From Candidatus Chlorobium masyuteum (GTDB lineage: Bacteria > Bacteroidota > Chlorobiia > Chlorobiales > Chlorobiaceae): 64,000 bases of DNA. The notes under the pieces were generated by a model. That model saw only the letters and a list, made by a program, of their open reading frames with translations. It had not been told where the DNA came from and made no database searches. The translations under genes and the position numbers were made by a program. The stretch covers positions 372,001-436,000 of the forward strand of contig NZ_JAAORA010000002.1 in the NCBI RefSeq assembly GCF_011601315.1, given 5' to 3'. Shown piece after piece: positions 38,501-45,501 of the stretch. Every line of letters starts with the position of its first letter. Position 1 is the first letter of the stretch.

Positions 38501-40818
38501 TAGATGCAATGATTTGTCGTTTGGTTGCAGAAACAGCATCGCTTCGTGCTTGGACGTATTTTTTTAAACGCCTTTCGGCACGGGAATCTGCAGCACTGAA
38601 GAGTTGGCGTGAAGCAGTTAAAGCAATGGGCAAGGGAACTGGCAAGTCGGCCAAGCTGGCGCGGTTACGCCAAGAGGCTCGCCAGTATATGGATGCCTGT
38701 CGCGATGCTATTCCTATTTGGGTCATGCCCCGTTATTTGGTGGCGGAAATGATTGATCCAGCGCCGGGGCGATATGATCTTGTTATTGTTGATGAGGCCA
38801 GTCAGCTCGGTATTGACAGCCTTTTTCTTTTTTATATCGCCAATAAAATTGTAGTGGTCGGTGACGATCAGCAGATAAGCCCCTACGGTATAGGTATTTC
38901 CGATGAAGCGGTCGCAGGATTACAGGAACATTACCTCGAAGGCATTCCACACCGACACGCATTGTCTCCACAAAGCAGCTTGTATGGCAATGCCAAAATT
39001 CGCTTCAGCCAGAATGTTGTGTTGCGTGAGCATTTCCGTTGCATGCCGGAGATTATCCAGTTTTCTAATGACCTTTGTTATGCCAGCAACGGCACCCCTC
39101 TTGATCCACTTAGATCTTATCAGGCAAACCGTTTGCAGCCATTGGTGCTCAGGCATGTTCTCGATGGCTATCGAACAGGGAGTAGTCAGTACGCCCAGAA
39201 TATTCCCGAAGCGGATGCGATTGTTGCTCAGATTGCAGGTTGTATTGCTGATCATCGCTACAAGGGAAAAACCATGGGCGTCATAAGTTTGCAGGGAGAA
39301 GCGCAAGCAAAACTGATAGAAAAAAAGCTACTGGAACAGCTGGATCCTGAAATTATAGAGGATCGGCAGTTGATCTGTGGCGACGCCTATGCGTTTCAGG
39401 GCGACGAAAGACATATTATTTTTCTGAGCATGGTGGCAGCTCCAGGAGAAACACGCATCGCTGCCCTGACGGGAGATTCAGCCCGTCAACGCTTTAATGT
39501 AGCTGTCAGCCGTGCACAGGATCAGTTGTGGCTATTCCATACGGCAAAGTTAGATGTACTCAGTGATCTTTGTATGCGTTATCGCTTACTGAAATACATG
39601 CTGGAGCCAAAGAGGGAATCTTCCGTTGAAGACGAACAAATATTTGATTCTGAATTTGAGAGAGCCGTATATCAGCGTATCAGTGATCGTGGATTCTTTG
39701 TCAGATCTCAGGTTTGTATTGGTGATCCGGTAAACCATCGTTACAGGATTGATATGGTGGTTGAAGGAATGCAGGGTAGGCTTGCAGTTGAATGTGATGG
39801 TGATCATTGGCATGGCCCCGATCGCTATGAACACGATATGGCGCGACAGCGTGACCTTGAGCGGGCAGGTTGGCAGTTTGTTCGTATTCGTGGTGGTGAT
39901 TTTTATAGGGAAGCGGAATCTGCTATGCTGCCAGTTTGGAATGAGCTTGATAGGTTAGGTATCTATCCCGGCGGAGTGGATTCTTCTGCTTCAGCACCGC
40001 CAGCGCCGATTGAATTCAGTGCAGCAGAGAAGGGCATGGCTTTGATAAATGTAGTGGATAACGAACCGAGAGTATTAAGTGATAGCGCATGCAAGGCTAT
40101 CACATTGGATGAGCCACTCAAAGCGATAGAATTTCATGAAGAGTGTGATGAGTTTGGTATCGAAATTCTATCTGCAGATCATCTTGATATAGCTGTTGAT
40201 AAGGAGGATGAAGAAGAAATCATTCTTTTTCCTGAAGATGCTGGGACACAACAGGATCAGCTTCATTATGGAAGGATGCCGTCAGATGAGAAGGTTGGTC
40301 GGTTAATCTATGTTGAGTTCCAAGGGATAATAAGCGTAGATCCTCGTAGCGTGCAGGTCAGTATAGCAAGGATAGCGGAAGAACTGCTACGAATTATCGA
40401 AATTGAAGCCCCCATATTCGCAAAACGAGCCTATGACATTTATTTACGTAGTTGTGGAATACATCGCATGGGAGGAGAGCTCCGTAAAACAATGAACAAA
40501 GCGTTACAATTTCTTATCAATGATGGATGTGTTATAAAGGAGGATGAGCTTGGAAAGGGAGGCTTGATGTACACTATTGTCCGCCCAAAGGGCACCGTGG
40601 CAGTTGTGGTTCGCAGCAGAGGCCCTAGGGATTTTTCTGAGATTCCTCCCAGTGAGCTTCTAACTGTGGCAAAAAAATTGGTATCAATTGATGGATTGAA
40701 GCAAGGTTCTGATGAGCATCTACGCGCGATTTTGGAGTATTTCGATCTTCGTAGACTGACAACTCAGGTTGGTACTGCACTGTTGGATATTTTAGATAAA
40801 GAATATCCGTATGTGTAA
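35551..40818 (+). CDS. Giant SF1 helicase-nuclease (AAA_11/AAA_12 with Vsr/DUF559-like nuclease)
   Basis: A 1,755-residue protein. Domain order: N-terminal alpha/beta region (1-380), SF1 helicase with Walker A GPPGTGKS (398-405), a long helical insert (about 440-1050), Walker B VIVDEASQ with Asp1081-Glu1082, VGDDQQISPYG, LREHFRCMPEI, motif V AYAFQGDERHIIFLS and motif VI RFNVAVSRAQDQLW. A Vsr/DUF559-type nuclease follows, with Asp1401 (YRIDMVVEG) and Glu1414/Asp1416 (VECDGDHWHG). A C-terminal DUF3320-like domain (about 1604-1680) ends it. This combination is typical of candidate anti-phage helicase-nucleases. ATG 35551 is favoured by AAAGGTG upstream; GTG 35494 or ATG 35503 would add up to 19 residues. 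Leucine codons TTA/TTG are more frequent than in neighbours, which suggests transfer. An HNH gene follows. Confidence 0.88.
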   Translation: MPDIQTADAPLRLAQYLKEFVGLRTSTVRDVTKYDTVMWFGDMPQDNDCFSPAWVDGCELDDPWLEVKKQQFDAMPEVPENIQLWIDEKALNQASEQIPLLKTSILVPDGETEIAEGESVQLIETVLSEFPEVQTTYDRYRPRWQAWSDEYRRRQKIQDLYARLFALHTQLRKQGELLELVLGLGLLDWQAPVGGHIRRHLVIARAELVFEPSKGVIRLEPPGDGARLRIEDDMLEAELRPVRSQYQEVQIQLEYIGDDIWDKALMQTALKHWAGALNADSLWSSDLRKHVSEAKKPVVSFAPALILRKRTQSGMVRIYDAIIDQLSNESAEVPQGWGGLIDDLDDQLSDGRTDNGEAQQVICDEHGQQEIYFPLPANKEQRRIVEAIDRQRGVLVQGPPGTGKSHTIANLICHLLATDKRVLITAETGRALQVLKEKLPKEIQPLCVSLLGQGGDAFAELNMAVQGITTRQASYTPGAYEPRIAEIDAELDLNRRKLAEIDNEIRSLREEETCPHQIADGAYTGTASSIAAKVADKRIAYEWLKLPYDAPSQPPTSSEEMLELLAIYSRYSDGQIAEAQLKLPASAELVEPQVFAKAVAKETAAREGLLQLEVFRQHRAYGVLYALATEQRITLGQNLRKLEEQRLAIARITRDWSLDALRDLIAGKHARWDTVLISSQELITEAEGLIARLRNSAVSLPKNQDRRKVRTDAQAAITFLNEGGTWKRMGMFTPTELKGKTYLKDEVLVDGVGATTPEQLQSVCDELSLSLVLEELVSIWSAVGATIPGGNRRLMLADLQEQRADLARFVAYTDACLVVGKTLSTFSPAVPEPDWLSGEIAQWIELLEVAEKEDNYHVASDIVNRCATAADRVVGLHDAHSLVAKIVSALDQRNINEYSRCYADLIIIEEIRAVQLRRADVETRLKANVSQLLFEMSGRIKEAYWYERFCAWEEAWHWAVADNWLEKRTDFSYQQNLWKRRHEIDAMICRLVAETASLRAWTYFFKRLSARESAALKSWREAVKAMGKGTGKSAKLARLRQEARQYMDACRDAIPIWVMPRYLVAEMIDPAPGRYDLVIVDEASQLGIDSLFLFYIANKIVVVGDDQQISPYGIGISDEAVAGLQEHYLEGIPHRHALSPQSSLYGNAKIRFSQNVVLREHFRCMPEIIQFSNDLCYASNGTPLDPLRSYQANRLQPLVLRHVLDGYRTGSSQYAQNIPEADAIVAQIAGCIADHRYKGKTMGVISLQGEAQAKLIEKKLLEQLDPEIIEDRQLICGDAYAFQGDERHIIFLSMVAAPGETRIAALTGDSARQRFNVAVSRAQDQLWLFHTAKLDVLSDLCMRYRLLKYMLEPKRESSVEDEQIFDSEFERAVYQRISDRGFFVRSQVCIGDPVNHRYRIDMVVEGMQGRLAVECDGDHWHGPDRYEHDMARQRDLERAGWQFVRIRGGDFYREAESAMLPVWNELDRLGIYPGGVDSSASAPPAPIEFSAAEKGMALINVVDNEPRVLSDSACKAITLDEPLKAIEFHEECDEFGIEILSADHLDIAVDKEDEEEIILFPEDAGTQQDQLHYGRMPSDEKVGRLIYVEFQGIISVDPRSVQVSIARIAEELLRIIEIEAPIFAKRAYDIYLRSCGIHRMGGELRKTMNKALQFLINDGCVIKEDELGKGGLMYTIVRPKGTVAVVVRSRGPRDFSEIPPSELLTVAKKLVSIDGLKQGSDEHLRAILEYFDLRRLTTQVGTALLDILDKEYPYV

Positions 40819-40851
40819 GGTATCCCCATCTATCATTTGAATTATAGTGCT

Positions 40852-41163
40852 ATGAACCGATGGAACATCCCTGAATGGTTGGAACAAGAGGTCATTGCGC
40901 GTGACCGTTATTGTGTCTATTGCGGATTAAAGTTCTCAGAGGAAAGCGTGATTCGTCGAAAAAGACCGTCATGGGAGCATATCATAAACGATGAACGCAT
41001 CATCACACGAGAGAACATAGCCTTATGCTGCATTGGATGTAATGCAAGCAAAGGAGCCAAAAGCCTTGTTGCATGGCTTGAATCAAGGTATTGCATGGAT
41101 CGTGGTATTAACCGAGAGTCAGTAGCATCGGTTGTTCAGTCTGCCCTTTCCTCGAATAGCTGA
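40852..41163 (+). CDS. Small HNH endonuclease
   Basis: A 103-residue HNH-family nuclease. Zinc ligands are Cys21/Cys24 (CVYCG) and Cys60/Cys63 (CCIGCNASKG). The catalytic His43 is in WEHIIND. It starts at ATG 40852, 33 bases after the helicase-nuclease stop on the same strand, and shares its AT-richer codon use. That placement suggests an operon, the HNH protein adding a second cutting activity. It could instead be an unrelated neighbour. Confidence 0.83.
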   Translation: MNRWNIPEWLEQEVIARDRYCVYCGLKFSEESVIRRKRPSWEHIINDERIITRENIALCCIGCNASKGAKSLVAWLESRYCMDRGINRESVASVVQSALSSNS

Positions 41164-41201
41164 TGCACCTAATGTTGTTTTAAATATCATGGGAGTTCAT
41201 C

Positions 41202-41711
41202 ATGGAAGCAACGGCAATCATCGGGGAACTTATCCAGCAAATGGAGTGGGCGGATGGTGTGGTTTTTTCGGCGATTCTGGGGAATGTGCAGGCGGAAGGG
41301 GATGAGGTGTTATTGAAGAAGCTCCGGCATATTCATCTGGTTCAGAAGGCCTTTTTTGATGTCTGGAAGAATCAGCCCGTCAACCCGCATTCAACCGACG
41401 CGATGAATGTGTCCGAATTGTCAGCATTTGCCAAGTCACTGCATAGGGAGATTCAGGAGTTCCAAAATACACTTTCGCAGGATGATCTCGACCGGATCAT
41501 GCTACTGCCATGGGCAGGCATGATAAGCCGCTCGCTTGGGTTCGAGGTTGCCAACCCGACGCTCGGTCAAACCCTCATGCAGGTAACCGCCCACAGCTCA
41601 TATCACCGCGGTCAGGTTAACTCCCGCCTTCGTGAACTCGGTATCGATCCGCCCATGACCGACTTCATCGCCTGGGTGTGGGCCCGAAAACCTTCCCCCT
41701 CCTGGCCCTGA
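41202..41711 (+). CDS. DinB-family protein
   Basis: A 169-residue four-helix-bundle protein of the DinB/YfiT superfamily, often metal-binding and thiol-dependent transferases. HSSYHRGQVNSRLRELG near 145 is a hallmark, with IHLVQKAFF and MEWADGVVF supplying other helices. Its codon use resembles the core genome, so the foreign block seems to end before it. In green sulfur bacteria such proteins could use bacillithiol; that link is only inference. Confidence 0.82.
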   Translation: MEATAIIGELIQQMEWADGVVFSAILGNVQAEGDEVLLKKLRHIHLVQKAFFDVWKNQPVNPHSTDAMNVSELSAFAKSLHREIQEFQNTLSQDDLDRIMLLPWAGMISRSLGFEVANPTLGQTLMQVTAHSSYHRGQVNSRLRELGIDPPMTDFIAWVWARKPSPSWP

Positions 41712-41839
41712 ACTCTCCGATAAAAACCGCTGGCAACGATTTTGTTGATCTTGTAAAACCGGCGTAGAATCGATAAATAGCAGTAGAAAAGAACGGCTCT
41801 CATATCTCTCCCCTTCAGGAACAGCGGGGCGGCTAAAAC

Positions 41840-42505
41840 ATGGAGATGCACATCATGACCAGACACTTCAGAGCAGCGTTTATCCTGCTCTTCCTCACTG
41901 CCGGAACGGCTTGCACGAGCAAGGAATCAATCAAATATGTGACCGTTGCCGAGATTCAGGCATCCCTTCCCGCAACTCCGGTCGTTGCAGGATTCGACAT
42001 TGACGACACCGTTCTTTTTTCCAGCCCCGGCTTTTACTACGGCATGACCAACAAGGACGGGCCAAATGGTAACAACAAATACGGAGCGAGTCCGTTGACC
42101 TCCCCGCTGTTCTGGAGCGACATGAACGGTCAGTTCGACAACTTCAGCCTTCCCAAAAGATCCGGCTACGAGTTGATTGCCATGCACTCCAGAAGAGGAG
42201 ATAAAATCGTCTTCATCACAGCCCGCGACAGTTCGAAGGTTTCCATTGTGCCAAGGATTCTGATGCAGAGCTTCCGTATAGCAAAACCGGATGTTGTGTT
42301 TACCTGCGATAAGCCGAAAACAGCATTCATATCGGCCAAACAGGTGACGATCTATTACGGTGATGCCGATTCGGACATGGATGCCGCCATCGGAGCCAAA
42401 GCCCGCCCCGTCCGTGTACTCCGTTCGCCTCTTTCACCCAACAAGACCTCATACGAACGTGTCGGAAAGATGGGGGAGGATGTGCTCATCGATTCGGAGA
42501 ACTGA
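41840..42505 (+). CDS. aphA: Class B acid phosphatase-like HAD protein
   Basis: A 221-residue HAD phosphatase with motif I DIDDT (53-57) in VAGFDIDDTVLFSSPGFYYG, the signature of AphA-type class B nonspecific acid phosphatases. Motif II is VFITARDS, and the C-terminal GDADSDMDAA is motif IV. A signal peptide precedes it (AAFILLFLTAGTAC), with a possible but non-classic lipobox. It is probably periplasmic and dephosphorylates organic phosphate esters. ATG 41840 is the first of three near starts (41846, 41855). Confidence 0.85.
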   Translation: MEMHIMTRHFRAAFILLFLTAGTACTSKESIKYVTVAEIQASLPATPVVAGFDIDDTVLFSSPGFYYGMTNKDGPNGNNKYGASPLTSPLFWSDMNGQFDNFSLPKRSGYELIAMHSRRGDKIVFITARDSSKVSIVPRILMQSFRIAKPDVVFTCDKPKTAFISAKQVTIYYGDADSDMDAAIGAKARPVRVLRSPLSPNKTSYERVGKMGEDVLIDSEN

Positions 42506-42634
42506 AAAGGGTTTACGGGCAGTAATCTTCATCACGAAGTGGATACTGGCGCGGCTCAGGGAAAGGAAGTTGTTTAATACCGTTGCCTGGGTGATTGCTA
42601 ATTTCCGACTATAATCGGTAAGTCTTAAAAAAAG

Positions 42635-42823
42635 TCAATTCATACCCTCTGGCATACTTTCCCCTGAACATTCATCATCAGCCGCGTTCCCGGAACCCTT
42701 GAGACGATCATTAGTTCTATTCTCTATGTATTCGGCTTCCTCCGGGCTGAGTGCCAGGAATTCAGCAATGCCCCCGATTTTCCAGCCTGTAGCTTCAAGT
42801 TTTATCTCCTTTTCCTTTTTCAT
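42635..42823 (-). CDS. Small XRE/antitoxin-like protein
   Basis: A 62-residue protein, MKKEKEIKLEATGWKIGG, with LALSPEEAEYIENR. This is the short HTH-like pattern (GWxxGxxxEFLxLSxEExxxIE) seen in many small regulators and putative antitoxins. ATG 42823 has GAGGTG 5 bases upstream, which belongs to the repeat A2 inserted 2 bases before the start codon. The gene upstream on the same strand encodes a DUF2442 protein; without the element the two would be 14-16 bases apart. Toxin-antitoxin function is only inferred. Confidence 0.65.
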   Translation of the reverse strand: MKKEKEIKLEATGWKIGGIAEFLALSPEEAEYIENRTNDRLKGSGNAADDECSGESMPEGMN

Positions 42824-42825
42824 CT

Positions 42826-42967
42826 GGGCACCTCTATTAATTTGTTCCGCGATTCGATTGCTTTGTTGGGCGGTGCTCAAAATCCTCATGTACTCCGTGT
42901 ACATTCCGGTTTCTGCGCTCCGTCCGCCTCGCACTCAAACCGCTCACGACAATTAATAGAGGTGCCC
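42826..42967. mobile_element. MITE-like hairpin element, copy A2, with 4-bp target duplication
   Basis: A 142-bp element with perfect 17-bp terminal inverted repeats: GGGCACCTCTATTAATT (42826-42842) and AATTAATAGAGGTGCCC (42951-42967). ATCT flanks both sides (42822-42825 and 42968-42971), a 4-bp target duplication. The core is a long imperfect palindrome closing on CATGTACTCCGTGTACA. No coding content. It splits the DUF2442-HTH pair and supplies the latter's GAGGTG ribosome-binding site. Confidence 0.9.
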
Positions 42968-42981
42968 ATCTGTCTATATGT

Positions 42982-43227
42982 TTATGAGCATGATTGAGCA
43001 TGCTGAATATCCCATACAATCGTATCGGCGCTGAAATCCTGTTCGTGAGGCCACATAATACCATGGTGAGCAGGCCTGACGAGGCGAAAATACGATTCAT
43101 CCTCAAGTTCTTTAAAAGCACTGCCACCCATGCAGGGCTTTACATTAAAAATTCCGGAAATACCGCTACTGGTAACAATATCGACCTTGTAGTTATTCAA
43201 GGGAACTGCCTTTATGATCGTATCCAT
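42982..43227 (-). CDS. DUF2442 domain protein
   Basis: An 81-residue protein from ATG 43227. The pattern VPLNNYKVDIVTSSGISGIFNVKP and IMWPHEQDFSADTIVWD fits DUF2442, a small family often found beside DUF4160 or HTH partners and suspected to belong to toxin-antitoxin pairs. The downstream same-strand partner here is the small HTH gene, now separated by repeat A2. Function unknown. Confidence 0.75.
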   Translation of the reverse strand: MDTIIKAVPLNNYKVDIVTSSGISGIFNVKPCMGGSAFKELEDESYFRLVRPAHHGIMWPHEQDFSADTIVWDIQHAQSCS

Positions 43228-43393
43228 CTGTGTTTTACGGTTCAATCCTGAAAACAGCTTCACCTGCAATCGCCTGTAGTAATCTGTTCATGATACGTAT
43301 AATTCTTTGGGTATAAAAAAAACAGAAATTGTATTAATAGTAACAATTGGCTATGTTTCATCAAATGGAGCAATTCAAAGATGGGGGATAGCA

Positions 43394-43789
43394 ATGGGCA
43401 GTGCAACTGAGCGACAGGTTAGCGGATCGGCAGACCGGGGGGCTTTGGCCAAAATGGTGATGACGCTGTTTGACCACTGGAAGCTGAGTACGGAGGAGCA
43501 GGTTGTGCTTCTGGGGCTTGCTTCTTCCAACCGTGCAGCGCTGGCCCGTTACCGCAAGGGGGAGCCGATAGGCACCAGCCGTGACCAGTATGAGCGGGTT
43601 GGCCATCTGCTTGCAATCCATAAAAACCTTCGTCTCCTCTTTCCGAAAAACCGTGATCTTGCCTACCACTGGATCAGCACACGCAACAGGGCCTTTGATA
43701 ACCTTACCCCGGTTGAGGTGATCAGGGAGTGGGGGTTTGCCGGTCTTTTGATGGTTAGAGCTTATCTGGACAGGGCGAGAGGGATTTGA
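43394..43789 (+). CDS. Xre/MbcA/ParS-type antitoxin
   Basis: A 131-residue antitoxin of the DUF2384 (Xre-MbcA-ParS toxin-binding) family. The N-terminal HTH is [27 protein letters not shown]. The toxin-binding C-terminal part is [39 protein letters not shown] 43394 has a purine-rich GGGGGAT upstream. The RES toxin gene begins 80 bases later with a B-type repeat between them. It should repress the operon and neutralise RES. Confidence 0.88.
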   Translation: MGSATERQVSGSADRGALAKMVMTLFDHWKLSTEEQVVLLGLASSNRAALARYRKGEPIGTSRDQYERVGHLLAIHKNLRLLFPKNRDLAYHWISTRNRAFDNLTPVEVIREWGFAGLLMVRAYLDRARGI

Positions 43790-43795
43790 CGTGAC

Positions 43796-43865
43796 GGGCC
43801 TACCAATATTTCGCCCCTCCGGGGCTTGAACATCAAAGCGCTCACGACAATACATAGCGATACCC
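43796..43865. repeat. B-type hairpin repeat, copy B1, inside the Xre-RES operon
   Basis: About 70 bp, with hairpin GCCCCTCCGGGGC, then CTTGAACATCAAAGCG and the end CTCACGACAATACATAGCG. The right end matches that of element A. It lies between the antitoxin stop and toxin start, so the operon's mRNA would carry the stem. Confidence 0.75.
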
Positions 43866-43869
43866 GGTG

Positions 43870-44583
43870 ATGGATACACTCTTTTCAAAGCTTACTTTAG
43901 CCGATACACATCGGGATCTGATCCGTAATGTGGTTTCGCTCAGGGAGTCGGAGGATCTGTTTGATGATTTGAGCGACACTCCGGAGGAGTGGCAAATGGC
44001 GCAGCAGGTTGAGCTGGATGCCAAGCCTCACCCCTGCCGGTCAAATCTGCCGGAAATCCACCGCCCCTTTGAAGATGCGGTATGGTTCAACGCGATAGCC
44101 TGGCCTTTTAAAAACTGGCAGGCAAGCCGTTTTTCTGACGGCTCATTTGGTGTCTGGTCTGGCAGCGACAGGGTTGAAACCACCGTTTATGAATCAGCCT
44201 GTCACTGGTTTCGGGGGCTGCTCTGCGATGCGAGATTTGAAAATGAAGCTGTCGTCATAGAGCGCAAACTCTACAGCGTGGCATGCGATGCGCTGCTGCT
44301 TGACTTTCGTCAGGTTGTTCAGGAGTATCCTGATCTGTTGCATATCTCCGACTACAGCTTTACGCATGCTGTCGGGGCACGCATCCATCGTGAAGGCCAT
44401 CCCGGTCTGCTTACCCTCTCTGCCCGGCACAAGCGGGGATTGAACTATGCGATTCTGAATCCCGGAGTTCTCTCCAACCCTCGCCATCACAGCAATCTGA
44501 CCTATCGTCTGGACGGGAAAGTTATCACGGTAGAGAAGAATCCCGGAGTTGCGTGGATGGAGATTGACCGCAATCAGCTTTAG
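43870..44583 (+). CDS. RES-domain toxin
   Basis: A 237-residue RES protein. RES toxins (MbcT, ParT and others) attack NAD+ or ADP-ribosylate targets. The N-terminal half has an added 75-residue region; the RES core starts at [22 protein letters not shown] (Arg87, Glu108), with further [19 protein letters not shown]. The preceding Xre antitoxin gene confirms the pair. ATG 43870 follows GTG 43867; either could be used. Which RES chemistry applies is not decidable from sequence. Confidence 0.87.
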   Translation: MDTLFSKLTLADTHRDLIRNVVSLRESEDLFDDLSDTPEEWQMAQQVELDAKPHPCRSNLPEIHRPFEDAVWFNAIAWPFKNWQASRFSDGSFGVWSGSDRVETTVYESACHWFRGLLCDARFENEAVVIERKLYSVACDALLLDFRQVVQEYPDLLHISDYSFTHAVGARIHREGHPGLLTLSARHKRGLNYAILNPGVLSNPRHHSNLTYRLDGKVITVEKNPGVAWMEIDRNQL

Positions 44584-44651
44584 TGCTACCAATGTTTCGC
44601 CCCTCCGGGGCTTGAACATCAAGCCACTCACTACGATTTATAGCGGTGCCG
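44584..44651. repeat. B-type hairpin repeat, copy B2
   Basis: Directly after the RES stop: GCTACCAATGTTTCGCCCC, then GGGGCTTGAACATC and the end ACGATTTATAGCGGTGCC. It is the same unit as at 43796 and 56071. The GCCCC/GGGGC stem could serve as the 3' end structure of the toxin mRNA. Confidence 0.75.
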
Positions 44652-44674
44652 CATAGTCAATAGTTGTTGAGAGC

Positions 44675-45496
44675 TTATGGTTTTTCTGGAGCTACCGGAG
44701 TGCTTTCGGCTCTGACCGGGTCTCCATCCTTTAGCCCCAGGGTTTCGCGGGCGTTGCCGTTTCTTACGGCGATTTCAATGGTTCCGAAGCTGCCGGTGTA
44801 GGCGAGCGGCTTCTGGTCGGCGGCATCGCCGTAGGTGCGGGAGACCGGATGGCGGTGTTTGCCTGCATGAACATGCCACTTTTTCGACCGGTCAAGGAGT
44901 CGGGCGTCAAGTGAGGTGACCAGATTGCCGAAGTGGTCGGTGTAGATGATGCTTCCCTCCCATGTTTTGCCGTTATCGAGGGTATGGCACTCCGGCATCG
45001 GGATTCTTGTGCACGTTGCCGGATCGATAGATTTGCCCAGATTCTGTATCGGAACGCCGGATGCAAGGTGCGCTGCGGCGGGAGAAAAAACATCCCTGCC
45101 GTGAAAGGTTGAGCTGCGAACCGGAAGCAGGTAGCGGCTATCGGTGATGGTAACAGCCTCAGTTACGCTTCTGGTCTGCAGAATTGAGGTGAGCAGACCG
45201 TTATCGGGTGCAAGAAAGAGTGCCCGCTCTGTACGGACCGCAATCGCGTTTCGTGAGGTGCCGACACCGGGGTCAACCACCGAGATAAATATGGAGCCTT
45301 CGGGGAAAAAATCGGCTGATTTTGTGAGGATGAAGGCACCGTGAGCGATGTTCTGGGGTGTAATGGCGTGCGTCAGGTCGATGATCCTCGCTTCGGGAGC
45401 GATGGAGAGGATGACCCCCTTCATCTGGCCGACATAGCTGTCCGTGATGCCGAAATCGGTCATCAGCACGATAACAGGATGGGCGGGTACAGGCAT
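44675..45496 (-). CDS. S-adenosyl-L-methionine hydrolase (adenosine-forming; DUF62)
   Basis: A 273-residue SAM hydroxide adenosyltransferase, splitting SAM into adenosine and methionine. Signature segments are VLMTDFGITDSYVGQMKGV near the N-terminus and VVDPGVGTSRNA, plus the C-terminal beta barrel ending in LGLKDGDPVRAES. ATG 45496 is 5 bases past the lptG stop; a TTG at 45505 overlaps lptG. The two genes are probably cotranscribed, although the functional link is not evident. Confidence 0.9.
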   Translation of the reverse strand: MPVPAHPVIVLMTDFGITDSYVGQMKGVILSIAPEARIIDLTHAITPQNIAHGAFILTKSADFFPEGSIFISVVDPGVGTSRNAIAVRTERALFLAPDNGLLTSILQTRSVTEAVTITDSRYLLPVRSSTFHGRDVFSPAAAHLASGVPIQNLGKSIDPATCTRIPMPECHTLDNGKTWEGSIIYTDHFGNLVTSLDARLLDRSKKWHVHAGKHRHPVSRTYGDAADQKPLAYTGSFGTIEIAVRNGNARETLGLKDGDPVRAESTPVAPEKP

Positions 45497-45501
45497 ACGG
45501 C

